A DNA stretch of 64,000 bases from Methylobacterium tardum (lineage in GTDB: Bacteria; Pseudomonadota; Alphaproteobacteria; Rhizobiales; Beijerinckiaceae): the NCBI RefSeq assembly GCF_023546765.1, contig NZ_CP097484.1:248001-312000 (forward strand), read 5' to 3'. Positions within the stretch are counted from its first letter, which is position 1. Every line of letters starts with the position of its first letter. Positions 1 through 9,370 of the stretch are shown piece after piece. The position numbers were made by a program, and so were the translations under genes. The notes beneath the pieces are model-generated. The model saw only the letters and a program-made list of their open reading frames with translations. It did not search any database and was not told the DNA's origin.

Positions 1-31
1 CTGAGCAGGCTCCGCGAGGCTGCGGTTTACG

Positions 32-51
32 GCTCGGCTGCAACGCCGAGC
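32..51 (+). terminator. Hairpin upstream of fabB, possible terminator of the preceding gene
   Basis: A perfect 7-bp inverted repeat (GCTCGGC, 6-nt loop, GCCGAGC) is followed by a short GCTTT. It lies in the non-coding stretch before fabB and could end an upstream transcript. The T tract is short, so this is only a weak intrinsic terminator. No ORF across positions 1-143 looks like a real protein. Confidence 0.35.
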
Positions 52-143
52 GCTTTCGGCTGTTGAGATTGTGTCCGCGTCACCTTAGCTGACCGGAACG
101 CGGCACGGGCAACCGAAGCCGCGACGGAGGTAGTGTCACCATC

Positions 144-1370
144 ATGCGCCGCGTCGTCATCACCGGGATGGGCATCGTCTCATCCATCGGCAACAACACG
201 CAGGAGGTGCTCGCCTCCCTGCGCGAGGCCCGCTCGGGCATCGCGCGTGACGCCAGCTACGCCGAGCACGGCTTCCGGAGTCAGGTCTCCGGGGCGCCGA
301 CCCTCGATCCGGAGGGCGTGGTGGACCGGCGCGCCATGCGCTTCCACGGCGGCGGCACCGCCTGGAATCACGTCGCCATGGATCAGGCGATCCAGGATGC
401 GGGCTTGGATCAGGGCGACATCTCGAACGAGCGCACCGGCATCATCATGGGCTCTGGCGGCCCCTCGACCCGCGTGATCGCCGAGGCCGCTGCGACGGCC
501 CGCGAGAAGGGCCCGAAGCGCATCGGCCCGTTCGCCGTTCCCAAGGCGATGTCGCCGACCGCTTCGGCGACGCTGGCGACGTGGTTCAAGATCCGCGGCG
601 TGAACTACTCGATCTCGTCCGCCTGCGCGACGTCGAACCACTGCATCGGCAATGCTGCCGAGATCATCCAGGGTGGCCGGCAGGACATCATCTTCGCTGG
701 CGGCTGCGAGGATCTCGACTGGACCCTGTCGGTGCTGTTCGACGCGATGGGCGCGATGTCGTCGAAGTACAACGATACGCCCGCCCGCGCGTCGCGTGCC
801 TACGACGCCAACCGCGACGGCTTCGTCATCGCGGGCGGCGCCGGCGTGCTGGTGCTTGAGGAGCTGGAACACGCCAAGGCCCGCGGCGCGCGAATCTACG
901 GCGAAGTGGCAGGCTACGGCGCCACCTCGGATGGGCACGACATGGTCGCGCCGTCAGGGGAGGGCGCCGTGCGCTGCATGCGTCAGGCCCTGGACGGGCT
1001 GAAGGGGGCGCGGATCGACTACATCAACCCGCACGCCACCTCGACGCCCGTGGGCGACGACAAGGAGATCGAGGCGATCCGCGAGGTGTTCGGCCGCGGC
1101 GAGGCCTGCCCGCCGATCTCGGCCACCAAGTCGCTGACCGGCCATTCGCTCGGAGCGACCGGCGTGCAGGAAGCGATCTACAGCCTGCTGATGATGAACA
1201 ACGGTTTCATCTGCGAGAGCGCGCATATCGACGAGCTCGATCCCGCCTTCGCCGACATGCCGATCCTGCGCAAGCGCCGGGACGACGCCAAGCTCGGTCA
1301 CGTGCTGACCAACTCGTTCGGCTTCGGCGGCACCAACGCGACGCTGGTCCTCAAGCACGTCGACGCCTGA
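144..1370 (+). CDS. fabB: Beta-ketoacyl-ACP synthase I (FabB)
   Basis: This 408-aa condensing enzyme elongates acyl-ACP with malonyl-ACP in type II fatty-acid synthesis in the cytoplasm and is needed for unsaturated fatty acids. The N-terminus [16 protein letters not shown] is typical of KAS I. The nucleophile is Cys161 in [12 protein letters not shown], and the two catalytic histidines are in [10 protein letters not shown] and TGHSLGATG. The length fits the family. A GGAGG lies at 126-130, about 13 nt before the ATG, which is a long spacing, but the family N-terminus begins exactly here. fabI follows on the same strand. In alphaproteobacteria fabA commonly precedes fabB; it would lie just outside this window. 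Confidence 0.96.
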   Translation: MRRVVITGMGIVSSIGNNTQEVLASLREARSGIARDASYAEHGFRSQVSGAPTLDPEGVVDRRAMRFHGGGTAWNHVAMDQAIQDAGLDQGDISNERTGIIMGSGGPSTRVIAEAAATAREKGPKRIGPFAVPKAMSPTASATLATWFKIRGVNYSISSACATSNHCIGNAAEIIQGGRQDIIFAGGCEDLDWTLSVLFDAMGAMSSKYNDTPARASRAYDANRDGFVIAGGAGVLVLEELEHAKARGARIYGEVAGYGATSDGHDMVAPSGEGAVRCMRQALDGLKGARIDYINPHATSTPVGDDKEIEAIREVFGRGEACPPISATKSLTGHSLGATGVQEAIYSLLMMNNGFICESAHIDELDPAFADMPILRKRRDDAKLGHVLTNSFGFGGTNATLVLKHVDA

Positions 1371-1427
1371 CAGAGCGGCATCCGGAACCGCCGCTCGAGA
1401 GCGGCGTTTACCGGATGTTGAGAGGCG

Positions 1428-1514
1428 ATGGTGGCGATGGGGACCTTCATCTTCGGAACTTTAGGTGGGCTGGTGATCGCCGGTTGCGCCGCGATCTACG
1501 CCGGCAGACCCTGA
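1428..1514 (+). CDS. Possible 28-aa hydrophobic peptide
   Basis: A short ORF between fabB and fabI begins MVAMGTFIFGTLGGLVIAGC and ends after 28 residues. Nearly the whole peptide could form one membrane segment. A GAGAGGCG precedes the ATG. Single-span peptides of this size are easily missed by gene finders, but chance cannot be excluded. The strong terminator at 1575-1602 follows it, so it would be the last cistron of the fabB transcript. Confidence 0.3.
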   Translation: MVAMGTFIFGTLGGLVIAGCAAIYAGRP

Positions 1515-1574
1515 TCGAAGAGGCGCAGTCCGAAACGGACGGGCATTTCTGAGCCCATCCAGCACCTCGTGAAC

Positions 1575-1602
1575 GCCCCGCCCGAACGGCGGGGCTTTTT
1601 TT
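1575..1602 (+). terminator. Rho-independent terminator after fabB
   Basis: A perfect 8-bp stem GCCCCGCC / GGCGGGGC (1575-1582 with 1588-1595), a 5-nt loop and an uninterrupted run of seven T (1596-1602) form a textbook intrinsic terminator. It ends the fabB transcript on the plus strand, so fabI probably has its own promoter in 1603-1737. Confidence 0.9.
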
Positions 1603-1737
1603 GGCCGCTCGCGGGGCTCGGCCGGTTTGGATCGAGCGGCGAGCCGCGCTAAGGCACGCTGTCGCGGTTCGGTCGTTCCGGTCGTGGCCCGTCCCGGTGT
1701 CGTCGGGGCGGCGTCCTCGTTCGAGATGTGAGTCGGC

Positions 1738-2568
1738 ATGACGGGTTTGATGGCGGGCAGGCGCGGCCTGATCATGGGTGTCGCCAACGATCACTCGATC
1801 GCCTGGGGCATAGCCAAGGCTCTCCACGACCAGGGCGCTCAGCTCGCCTTCACCTACCAGGGTGACGCCCTGGGCCGGCGCGTGGCGCCGCTCGCCGCGA
1901 AGCTCGATTCGGACATCGTCCTGCCCTGCGACGTGGAGGACCTGGCCTCCGTGGACGCGACCTTCGAAGCCCTGGACGCGCGGTTCGACGGCGGCCTCGA
2001 CTTCGTGGTCCACGCCATCGGCTTCTCCGACAAGGCGCAGCTCAAGGGCCGGTACGTGGACGTCACCACGCGCGAGAATTTCGTGCGGACGATGACGATC
2101 TCGTGCTTCTCCTTCACGGAGATCGCCCAGCGCGCGGCCAAGCGCATGACCAACGGCGGCTCGCTGCTGACCCTGACCTATGGCGGCGCCACGCGGGTCA
2201 TGCCGAACTACAACGTCATGGGCGTCGCCAAGGCCGCGCTGGAGGCGTCGGTGCGCTATCTCGCGAGCGATCTCGGGCCGGACGGCATCCGGGTGAACGC
2301 GCTCTCGGCCGGGCCGATGCGGACGCTTGCCGGCGCGGGCATCGCCGACGCGCGGCTGATGTTCAACCACCAGCGGGCCCACGCGCCTCTGCGCCGGACG
2401 GTCAGCCTGGAGGATGTCGGCGGCTCGGCGCTCTACCTGCTCTCGCCGCTCTCCGGCGGCGTCACCGGCGAAGTCCACTTCGCCGATGCCGGCTACAACA
2501 TCATCTCGATGCCGCGGCCGGACGTGCTTCAGGCACAGGACGCGGCCGGTGTCGTCGGCGATTCCTGA
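1738..2568 (+). CDS. fabI: Enoyl-ACP reductase (FabI)
   Basis: This 276-aa NADH-dependent enoyl-ACP reductase carries out the last reduction of each fatty-acid elongation cycle and is the family targeted by triclosan. It is a short-chain dehydrogenase fold with the divergent FabI nucleotide-binding start GRRGLIMGVANDHSIAWG. The catalytic Tyr158 and Lys165 sit in the YNVMGVAK motif (Y-x6-K), and the family segment RVNALSAGPMRTLA is present. Length fits. A second in-frame ATG lies four codons downstream. It follows fabB on the same strand, separated by an intrinsic terminator. Confidence 0.95.
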   Translation: MTGLMAGRRGLIMGVANDHSIAWGIAKALHDQGAQLAFTYQGDALGRRVAPLAAKLDSDIVLPCDVEDLASVDATFEALDARFDGGLDFVVHAIGFSDKAQLKGRYVDVTTRENFVRTMTISCFSFTEIAQRAAKRMTNGGSLLTLTYGGATRVMPNYNVMGVAKAALEASVRYLASDLGPDGIRVNALSAGPMRTLAGAGIADARLMFNHQRAHAPLRRTVSLEDVGGSALYLLSPLSGGVTGEVHFADAGYNIISMPRPDVLQAQDAAGVVGDS

Positions 2569-2574
2569 GGCCGC

Positions 2575-2826
2575 TCACTCCTCCGGGATGCGCCCCGGGG
2601 GCAGAGGGGCCTGTCCGCCGCGCTCGCCGCGGGTGACCCGACGCTGGCGCTCGGCGCGGACATCCTCGGCCGACGGCGGCGCGGACGGATAATTCGACGC
2701 GAACGGGTTCGGCGGCGTGCCCCGCGACGAGCCGCCGAAGAGCTTATCGAGGAAGCCTTCCTCAGCGGCGGCGGGCTGCGCGGCCAGGATGAGGGCGAGC
2801 GCGAAGATCTGTCGTATCGGCATCAT
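2575..2826 (-). CDS. Small secreted hypothetical protein
   Basis: An 83-aa protein starts MMPIRQIFALALILAAQPAA, a clear Sec signal peptide probably cleaved after AAAEE or just before it. The mature part is short, Pro- and Arg-rich, and begins EGFLDKLFGGSSRG. The start was placed at the double Met because the GTG-initiated 5' extension only lengthens the region before the signal. It converges with fabI, whose stop is 6 nt away. No domain is recognised. Confidence 0.6.
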   Translation of the reverse strand: MMPIRQIFALALILAAQPAAAEEGFLDKLFGGSSRGTPPNPFASNYPSAPPSAEDVRAERQRRVTRGERGGQAPLPPGRIPEE

Positions 2827-2962
2827 CGTCGTCAGCAGGCGGAGACCCGGCGTCGATAACCTCACTTTCGGGCGGATCGGAGGCTGAAAGCCGCGCGGCC
2901 TGGAACCCCGGCGCCTGCGGCGGGTTCGCGGACAGCAATTCCAGCTGCGTACGGGAGGCGTA

Positions 2963-3202
2963 ATGTCCGAGGTTACCTATCGCATCGTCGAACACGACGG
3001 CGGCTTCGCCTACAAGGTGGGTGACGTCTTCTCCGAAACCTTCCCCAGCCGCGAGGAGGCGCTGCAGGCGGCTCAGGCGGCGGCGGCGGAGCAGCAGGTC
3101 CCGGGCTCGACGGAAGGCATCCGCTACCAGGACCAGGCCGGCGGCTGGCACGACGAGACCGCGCAGGGCAACGACCGGCCGCGCGCCAAGGTCGTGGAGT
3201 AA
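2963..3202 (+). CDS. DUF2188 family protein
   Basis: This 79-aa soluble protein starts MSEVTYRIVEHDGGFAYKVG and resembles DUF2188: a small domain with a YRIVEHDGGFAYK strand pattern, an Ala-rich helix after PSREEALQ, and a final strand with YQDQAGGWHDE. An AGGCGTA-type ribosome site lies just upstream. The function of the family is unknown. The next gene starts 52 nt downstream on the same strand, so they may be cotranscribed. Confidence 0.75.
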   Translation: MSEVTYRIVEHDGGFAYKVGDVFSETFPSREEALQAAQAAAAEQQVPGSTEGIRYQDQAGGWHDETAQGNDRPRAKVVE

Positions 3203-3254
3203 GTTCGCGGGACCGAGCGGCCATGCGCGATCCTGCTGACGGACGGGGACCGAC

Positions 3255-4766
3255 GTGGCGCGCGCCCGGGCCGTGAAGCCGGCGGCGCGCGCCGAGACTC
3301 CGAAGGCGCGCGCCCTGCCGAAGGGCGCGCGTCGCACAACCCCGACCCCCGAGACGCTGGCGGCGCTCGGGCCGGATCGCCTCATCGCGCTGATCCTCGG
3401 GGAGACGGCGCGCAATCCCGCCTTCAAGAAGCTGGTGAGCGCGGCCCTCGCTTCGCTGCAAGGACCGGATGCCGTCGCAGCGATCGTCGACCGGCGGCTC
3501 ACCGCCCTCGAAGGCGCCCAGTCCTATATCGACTGGCAGAAGCGCCGCACCTTCACCGCCGATCTCAACGCGACGGTGACGGTGATCCTCAACGAGCTGC
3601 GTCCGCTCGATCCCGCCGCCGCCCTCGACCGGCTGAGGCGCTTCCTCGACGGAGCCGATGCCGTCCTGAACCGTGTCGATGACAGCAACGGTACGATCCA
3701 GGGCGTCTTCGAGCGGGCCTCCGACGCCTTCGTGGAGATCGCGGCCGGGCTCCCGCCGGAGGATACCGCCCGAGTGGCGGCCAGCCTCGTGGCCTCCTTC
3801 GGCGACGACCCTTTCGGCCCTCTGGGTTCCGTCCTCGCCGACATGGTGCCCAAGCTCGCCGAGGACGCACTCGCCGATATCGATTCCCGCCTCGCGCAGG
3901 CGGCTGCGGCTCTTCCGAAAACCGGCAATCCGCGCAGCGAGGCGAGCTCTCGCCGGGAGGCGGCGCGCGCTCAGATCGTGCGCCTGCGCCAGGCCATCGC
4001 CGACCGCCGGGGCGATCCGGATGCCTACATCGCCCTGGAGACCGCGATCCTGCCGGGCCGCGAGAACCGGGTCGAGGTCGCACGCCGTCTTCTCGACGCC
4101 GGGCGCGCGGTCGAGGCGCTCGATTGGATCCGACGGATGCAGGATCCCGGCCTCCGCATCGCCACCCGGGCCGATCTGATCGCGGGCTTCGACCTGCGCG
4201 GGCCGGAGCGTGAGCGGCAGGCGCTGGAGATCGAGGTGCTCGAGAAGCTCGGCCGGACCGAGGAGGCGCAGGCGCTGCGCTGGGCCCGGTTCGAGCGTGA
4301 TCTCGATGCGCCGATGCTACGCACCTTTCTGGCCAAGCTTCCGGATTTTGACGACGAGGAGGCGCTCCAGCGGGCCCTTGATCATGCCGAGACTTTCCCG
4401 CAGCCCCATCGCGCGCTGGCCTTCCTGGCTGCGTGGCCCGATCTGCGCCGCGCCGCGAAGCTGGTGACGGAGCGGCCGACGGTCTGGCAAGGCGACCAGT
4501 ACGCCGTCCTGGCGCCGGCCGCCGACGCCCTTGCCCAGGACCATCCGCTTCCCGCGACGATCCTGTACCGCCGGCTTCTCGACGGCATCCTCGAATTTGG
4601 GCGCAGCGCGGCCTACACTCACGGGGCGCGCTACCTCACGGAACTGGACGGTCTGGCCGGGCGCTTGGAGCCCGGCGCGATCAGCCCGGACCCGCAGGCC
4701 TATCGTGAGGCGCTACGGCGCGAGCACGGCCGCAAGCATGCCTTCTGGAACCTCGTCAGAGACTGA
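3255..4766 (+). CDS. DUF6880 family protein
   Basis: This 503-aa, largely helical, soluble protein has a basic Ala/Arg/Lys-rich N-terminus (about residues 1-40, possibly nucleic-acid binding) and then long TPR-like amphipathic helices. The sequence pattern (LIALILGETARNPAFKKLV near residue 45, the RREAARAQIVRLRQAI helix) matches the family now called DUF6880, of unknown function. It starts with GTG after a GGGGACC. No catalytic motif is visible. It converges with the DUF427 gene on the other strand. Confidence 0.75.
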   Translation: MARARAVKPAARAETPKARALPKGARRTTPTPETLAALGPDRLIALILGETARNPAFKKLVSAALASLQGPDAVAAIVDRRLTALEGAQSYIDWQKRRTFTADLNATVTVILNELRPLDPAAALDRLRRFLDGADAVLNRVDDSNGTIQGVFERASDAFVEIAAGLPPEDTARVAASLVASFGDDPFGPLGSVLADMVPKLAEDALADIDSRLAQAAAALPKTGNPRSEASSRREAARAQIVRLRQAIADRRGDPDAYIALETAILPGRENRVEVARRLLDAGRAVEALDWIRRMQDPGLRIATRADLIAGFDLRGPERERQALEIEVLEKLGRTEEAQALRWARFERDLDAPMLRTFLAKLPDFDDEEALQRALDHAETFPQPHRALAFLAAWPDLRRAAKLVTERPTVWQGDQYAVLAPAADALAQDHPLPATILYRRLLDGILEFGRSAAYTHGARYLTELDGLAGRLEPGAISPDPQAYREALRREHGRKHAFWNLVRD

Positions 4767-4784
4767 GTTGGTCCTTCGGTCCGA

Positions 4785-5147
4785 TCAATCCTCCACCGCG
4801 ATAACGTCGACGCGATCCGGGTAGAACGCCACGTGGTCGCGGATTGCCGCCACAGCGGGATAGGGATCCTTGTAGCTCCAGACCGCATCGGACCGCCTGT
4901 CCTCGCCGACGACGAGGTCGAAGTACCGCGCGTCGCCCTTGTAGGGACAGTGGCTCGTCCGCGCGGAGGGGACGAAGCTCTCAAGGCGCAGATCCGCACG
5001 CGGCACGTAGTAGACCGCCGGGTAGCGCGCCTCCTCGAGACGCAGGGTCTTGCGCGAATCGGCGACCGCGACTCCGCCGACCATGACGCGGACGCGTCGC
5101 GGTTCGGGCGTGATCGTGATGGGATGGTCAGGCCCCGGTGTCTTCAC
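4785..5147 (-). CDS. DUF427 domain protein
   Basis: This 120-aa protein matches DUF427: ITITPEPRRVRVMVGG at the start, then YPAVYYVPRADL, TSHCPYKGDARYF and the Trp-rich AVWSYKDPYP. The family is a small beta-tent fold of unknown catalytic role. The start is a GTG whose GTGA overlaps the stop of the upstream methyltransferase gene, which fixes the start and implies translational coupling. A much longer upstream reading frame is only the shadow of that methyltransferase gene. Confidence 0.85.
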   Translation of the reverse strand: MKTPGPDHPITITPEPRRVRVMVGGVAVADSRKTLRLEEARYPAVYYVPRADLRLESFVPSARTSHCPYKGDARYFDLVVGEDRRSDAVWSYKDPYPAVAAIRDHVAFYPDRVDVIAVED

Positions 5148-6034
5148 GGCGATCTTCCGTCTTCGGGCTTCAGTTCGATGGTTCCGAGGGCGTCGGCTAG
5201 GCGCGACTTGGCGCTGCCCGGCCTCAGCGGCTTCTGCTGGCTCTCGTGCGGCACCCAGCCCGACAGCCAGAGCACCTCGAAGGTCGCGCGCACCCGGCCG
5301 TCCGGGTCCGAGAAGCGCTCGGCGTAGACCTCCGCGGCCCGCAGAAGGGTCGCCCGGCGCAGCGGCGTCCGTCGGCGCTCGGTGAGCACGTTGGTCATGC
5401 CCATGGACCGCAGATCGCGCATGAGCCCGAACGGATCGGCGTACCGCACCGTGACCGTATCGGTGTCGGCCACCGGGAGCGCGAAACCCGCCCGCTGCAG
5501 GAGCGCCCCGGCCTCGCGCACCGCGGCAAAGGGTGCGACCCGGGGGCTGATCCCGCCCTCGATCTCGCTCTCGGCCTGGCCGAAGCTCTGGCGCAGCTCC
5601 GTGAGGGTGGCACCACCGAGAAGGCATCCGATAAAGAGACCGTCCGGACGGAGCGCGCGGCGAAGCTGGATCAGCGTGCCGGGCAGGTCGTTGACGGCGT
5701 GGAGCGCCAGCAGCGAGACCGCGAGATCGAGACTTCCGGCCGCCAGCGGCAGCATCTCGGGATCACCCACGATCACGTCGCCACCGGCCTCGGGCAGCGG
5801 CGCGAGGCGAAGGTGCCATGCCTCGCCGTAGCGCGCCCTGAGAATCTGCGCTGCAGCCGGCGCCGGCGACCCGAGATCGAGCACGCTCGAGAAGCTGCGC
5901 AGCACCGCTCCCAGACGATCGTCCAGATCCTCCGCGAGCCGATCGAGCAGGAAACCGGCGTAACCGGTCTGTCGCGCTCGGGCGAGGCGGCGGCGGGCGA
6001 GGTCGGTATCGAAGAGGGCGGACGGGGCTTCCAT
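5144..6034 (-). CDS. SAM-dependent methyltransferase, BioC/NDUFAF5-like
   Basis: A 296-aa class I methyltransferase. The SAM-binding motif region is VLDLGSPAPAAAQ (about residues 50-62), followed by DVIVGDPEMLPLAAGSLDLAVS and the post-motif FIGCLLGGATLTELRQSF. This organisation matches the alphaproteobacterial relatives of BioC and of mitochondrial NDUFAF5, a complex I assembly factor. The start was set at MEAPSALFDTDLARRRL, where family similarity begins; a 20-residue upstream extension is possible. It is divergent from the 6204 gene, close to comF, and coupled to the DUF427 gene. Its precise substrate cannot be read from sequence. Confidence 0.85.
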   Translation of the reverse strand: MEAPSALFDTDLARRRLARARQTGYAGFLLDRLAEDLDDRLGAVLRSFSSVLDLGSPAPAAAQILRARYGEAWHLRLAPLPEAGGDVIVGDPEMLPLAAGSLDLAVSLLALHAVNDLPGTLIQLRRALRPDGLFIGCLLGGATLTELRQSFGQAESEIEGGISPRVAPFAAVREAGALLQRAGFALPVADTDTVTVRYADPFGLMRDLRSMGMTNVLTERRRTPLRRATLLRAAEVYAERFSDPDGRVRATFEVLWLSGWVPHESQQKPLRPGSAKSRLADALGTIELKPEDGRSP

Positions 6035-6203
6035 CGCGCAGCAGATGGCGCTCGCGGGGCAGTCCTGCCAGCGCCCCGACGACGAAACGCGCAAGACCGC
6101 GCACGGAGTCGTGAGCCGCAGTAGGATGGTGGAACGACTCGGCAGCGTCGCTGTTCCTGCTGCAACGGGCCTAACGGCCGAGTTTTGTCATGGAGCACGG
6201 ATC

Positions 6204-6446
6204 ATGAAGCGCATGCTCGTCGGGACCGCCATGGTCCTCGCGGCTCTCACCACCGCGGGCGGCGCCGAGGCCAAGGGATGCATCAAGGGCGCCATCGTCG
6301 GCGGCATCGCGGGCCATTACGCCGGCCATCACGGCCTCGTCGGCGCCGCGGCCGGCTGCGCGATCGGACGCCATCGGGCCAATGCCCGCGCCCGCCAGGA
6401 TCAGCAGCCGATGGATCCGCAGGCGCGCCCCGTCTCGGCTCGCTGA
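6204..6446 (+). CDS. Small secreted glycine-zipper protein
   Basis: An 80-aa protein with a Sec signal peptide (MKRMLVGTAMVLAALTTAGG, cleavage probable near AEA-KG). A Gly-zipper follows (GAIVGGIAGHYAGHHG, then GAAAGCAIG), a pattern seen in outer-membrane or periplasmic proteins that insert or oligomerise in membranes. Two Cys residues frame the zipper. The start at 6204 is preferred because the signal peptide begins there; the upstream in-frame extension runs into the divergent gene's leader. Confidence 0.75.
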   Translation: MKRMLVGTAMVLAALTTAGGAEAKGCIKGAIVGGIAGHYAGHHGLVGAAAGCAIGRHRANARARQDQQPMDPQARPVSAR

Positions 6447-6471
6447 GCCGGGACGAACGCCGCTTTTTCGG

Positions 6472-7233
6472 ATGACGGCGCTCGACGTCGTCGCTTCGGC
6501 CCTGCGCGGCTTGCCGCGCGGGGCTCTGTCATTGGTCTACCCACCGACCTGCGCCGGTTGCGGCGGCGCCACCGCCGATTCCGGAGCTTTGTGCGCGACC
6601 TGCTGGTCGGGCCTCCGCCTAATCGAGGAACCGGTCTGCCAGCGCTACGGGACGCCCTTCGCGGTCGATCTCGGCGTGGGGCCGCTCCTGTCGCCACGGG
6701 CCATCGCGGAACCGCCGGTCTTCGCACGCGCGCGGGCGGTTGCCCTCTACGAGGGTGTCGCGCGCAGCCTCGTGCACCGCTTGAAATACGAGGACCGCCT
6801 CGACCTCGCAAAGGTCATGGCGCGGATGATGGCGGCCAGCGGCCGGTTGTTGATTGCCGAGGCCGACTGCATCGTGCCGGTGCCGCTCCACCACGGACGA
6901 CTCTGGCGCCGCCGGTTCAACCAAGCCGCGCTTCTCGCAAGACTCATTGCCGCCTCTGCGCAACGGCCGGTGTTGCCGGCGACGCTGCAACGAGTGCGCG
7001 CGACACGCTCCCAGGTCAGCCTGAGCCGTGCGGCGCGGGCCGAGAACCTCAGCGGCGCATTCCGGGTACCCCGCCACGCGCGGCACCGCATCGACGGCCG
7101 CCGAGTCCTGCTCATCGATGACGTCACGACCACGGGTGCCACCGGCAATGCCGCCGCCCGGGCGCTTCTGCGCGCCGGGGCGACGGCGGTCGACCTCCTA
7201 ACCTTCGCACTGGTGGGCGAGGCCGCCGGCTGA
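6472..7233 (+). CDS. comF: ComF family phosphoribosyltransferase-like protein
   Basis: A 253-aa ComF homologue. An N-terminal zinc-ribbon-like region has Cys pairs CAGCGG and CATCW (about residues 24-44). A C-terminal type I phosphoribosyltransferase fold follows, with the PRPP loop VLLIDDVTTTGATG (about residues 207-220). In naturally competent bacteria ComF acts in DNA uptake; in alphaproteobacteria it is conserved with unclear function. The start at MTALDVV gives the normal length. The proximity to the NDUFAF5-like methyltransferase gene is a recurring alphaproteobacterial arrangement. Confidence 0.88.
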   Translation: MTALDVVASALRGLPRGALSLVYPPTCAGCGGATADSGALCATCWSGLRLIEEPVCQRYGTPFAVDLGVGPLLSPRAIAEPPVFARARAVALYEGVARSLVHRLKYEDRLDLAKVMARMMAASGRLLIAEADCIVPVPLHHGRLWRRRFNQAALLARLIAASAQRPVLPATLQRVRATRSQVSLSRAARAENLSGAFRVPRHARHRIDGRRVLLIDDVTTTGATGNAAARALLRAGATAVDLLTFALVGEAAG

Positions 7234-7248
7234 GCGACACGCGGCAGG

Positions 7249-7842
7249 TCAGGCCGAGGCACGGTCCCGGTTCGGAAAGCTCACCGCCAGCGTGAAGTCG
7301 AAGGCTTCCGCGATGCCTTCGTACCAGAGCGAGAAGGGCGTGGGACGCGCCAGATGGAGCGCGCCATCCGTCTCGGTCCCTTCGTGCTGGAGGGCGGCGC
7401 CGTGCTTCGCCGCCAGTCGCAGCATCGGCCCGTTGCCCGACAGGCACCGCACGTGCAGATCGATCACGCCGTGATGGCGCGCCGATCGGGCGATACGCGC
7501 GAACAGGGCCGCACCAATGCCGCGGCGGCGGAAGGCGCGCTCGACCGCGAAGGCGGCCTCGGCCCGCGGGCTCAGCGTGTAGCGGGACGGGCAGGGTCCC
7601 ATGGGCCGAAGCTCGCCCAGGCCGCGCAGAGCACCCTCCATGAAGGCACCGTACATGACGCCTTCGGAGTTCACCGCCTGCGCGGCGTATGCCCGCACGC
7701 CAGCCTCGCTGACGTTGCCCATAAACCGGCTCGCCCGCGTGTCGGGGTCCAGCCGCAGAAAGTAATCGAGGACCGCGTCGCGGTCGACCGGCCAGAGGCG
7801 CCGGACGGTGTAGGCCGGCACAATGAGCGCCTGAACGGCCAT
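7249..7842 (-). CDS. GNAT family N-acetyltransferase
   Basis: A 197-aa GNAT acyltransferase. The acetyl-CoA binding loop is AFRRRGIGAALFARI (R-x-x-G-x-G type), preceded by the strand AEAAFAVE. The N-terminal part (VRRLWPVDRDAVLDYF) is typical of the variants found fused to protein acetyltransferases. The start at MAVQALIV is supported by GGAGA 8 nt upstream; an in-frame ATG seven codons earlier is possible. The acceptor is unknown. It converges with comF, ending 15 nt from its stop. Confidence 0.8.
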   Translation of the reverse strand: MAVQALIVPAYTVRRLWPVDRDAVLDYFLRLDPDTRASRFMGNVSEAGVRAYAAQAVNSEGVMYGAFMEGALRGLGELRPMGPCPSRYTLSPRAEAAFAVERAFRRRGIGAALFARIARSARHHGVIDLHVRCLSGNGPMLRLAAKHGAALQHEGTETDGALHLARPTPFSLWYEGIAEAFDFTLAVSFPNRDRASA

Positions 7843-8089
7843 GATGGGTCTCCGGTCTGTCATGCGCGGGTGCGCAGGTTGATCCGGACGTTCCTCCCCA
7901 GAGACGGGGCTGATCTCGCATCTCACTGGTGTTTGTGCAATGCAGCAAGATGCGGATGGGCGCTTTTGCGCGGCTGCCATGCACAGGCCCTTTGCGACGC
8001 TTCACCGTTCGCTGTTCGGCGTCGGGCTTGATTCAGGCTGAGCTTGCACGCCACAGGAAGATAGCCCGGGTCGGTGTGGATCGACGCGG

Positions 8090-9370
8090 ATGGGGGTGCC
8101 GATCCGGCGCCGCAGTCAGCTGCGAGGGACCGGGGCGGTGACCGACAGATCCGGCAATCAACAGGCTCCGTCTCCGGAGGCGCGGGCCAGTGCCGTCTCG
8201 CCGGGCCCGGTCCACGAGCGTTACGAGGCGATGGTCGCTTCCGGGGCGATCGAGCGCGATCCGGCGCAGGCCCGGCTGGTCCGCGCCCTCGATCGCTTGG
8301 TCATCGACCTTCAGCGGCGCAAACGCGCCAGCAAGACCAGCGCTCTGGGATGGCTGTTCCGGCGAAAGGACGAAGCCGAGCCGCTGAAAGGATTGTATGT
8401 CTGGGGCTCGGTCGGGCGCGGCAAGACGATGCTCATGGACATGTTCCATGAGGCGGCGCCGGAGCCGAAGCGGCGGGTGCACTTCCACGGCTTCCTGGCA
8501 GATGCGCACGAGCGCATCCACGCCTATCGACAGGCGCTGAAGGCCGGCACCGTGAAGGGCGACGATCCCATCGGCCCGGTCGCCGACCAGCTCGCCGACG
8601 AGGCGACCCTGCTGTGCTTCGACGAGTTCACCGTCACCGACATCGCGGACGCGATGATTCTGGGGCGCCTGTTCGGCCATCTGTTCCGGCGCGGTGTCAC
8701 CGTCGTGGCGACGTCCAATGTCGAGCCCGACCGGCTTTACGAGGGCGGTCTGAACCGCGCGCTGTTCCTGCCGTTCATCGAGACCTTGAAGGAGCGGGTC
8801 GAGGTGGTGCGTCTCGACTCGCGGACCGATTTCCGCTTGGAGAAGCTTGGCGGCGCGGCCGTGTACCATGTGCCGGCCGATGCGGCCGCACGGGCAGCGC
8901 TGGATGCGGCCTTCAAAGGATTGACGGGGAAAGCGCAGGGCCGCCCGGCGACCGTCACGGTGCACGGGCGCCTGGTCGAGATTCCCGAACAGGCTGGCGG
9001 CGTCGCGCGCTTCACCTTCGACGATCTCTGCCGGAATCCGCTCGGCGCCTCGGACTACATGGCGCTGGCCCGGGCCTATCACACGGTGATCGTCGATGGG
9101 ATCCCGGTGATGCAGGAGGCTGACCGGAACGAGGCCAAGCGCTTCATCACCTTGATCGACACGCTCTACGACCGCCACGTGAAGCTCGTGGCCTCGGCGG
9201 CGGCCGAGGCGCAGGACCTCTACACCGCCGCAACCGGCCGCGAGGCGTTCGAGTTCGATCGGACCGTCTCACGCCTCATCGAGATGCGCTCCCGAGAATA
9301 TCTCGCCCTGCCGCATGGCCGGCCCGATTCCGAAGCGTCCGGCGCCAGCACCGGGTTGGTGGAGACGTGA
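8090..9370 (+). CDS. zapE: Cell division/AFG1-family ATPase (ZapE)
   Basis: This protein of up to 426 aa is an AFG1/ZapE P-loop ATPase. Walker A is GSVGRGKTML and Walker B LLCFDEFTVTD, followed by the sensor-like VVATSNVEPDRLYEGGLNR and the family C-terminal segment RNEAKRFITLIDTLYD. Known homologues act at the septum (ZapE) or in mitochondrial inner-membrane quality control (AFG1/LACE1). The start may instead be the GTG at 8138 (VTDRSGNQQ). Its TGA overlaps the GTG of the following histidine kinase gene (GTGA), so the two are translationally coupled. Confidence 0.92.
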   Translation: MGVPIRRRSQLRGTGAVTDRSGNQQAPSPEARASAVSPGPVHERYEAMVASGAIERDPAQARLVRALDRLVIDLQRRKRASKTSALGWLFRRKDEAEPLKGLYVWGSVGRGKTMLMDMFHEAAPEPKRRVHFHGFLADAHERIHAYRQALKAGTVKGDDPIGPVADQLADEATLLCFDEFTVTDIADAMILGRLFGHLFRRGVTVVATSNVEPDRLYEGGLNRALFLPFIETLKERVEVVRLDSRTDFRLEKLGGAAVYHVPADAAARAALDAAFKGLTGKAQGRPATVTVHGRLVEIPEQAGGVARFTFDDLCRNPLGASDYMALARAYHTVIVDGIPVMQEADRNEAKRFITLIDTLYDRHVKLVASAAAEAQDLYTAATGREAFEFDRTVSRLIEMRSREYLALPHGRPDSEASGASTGLVET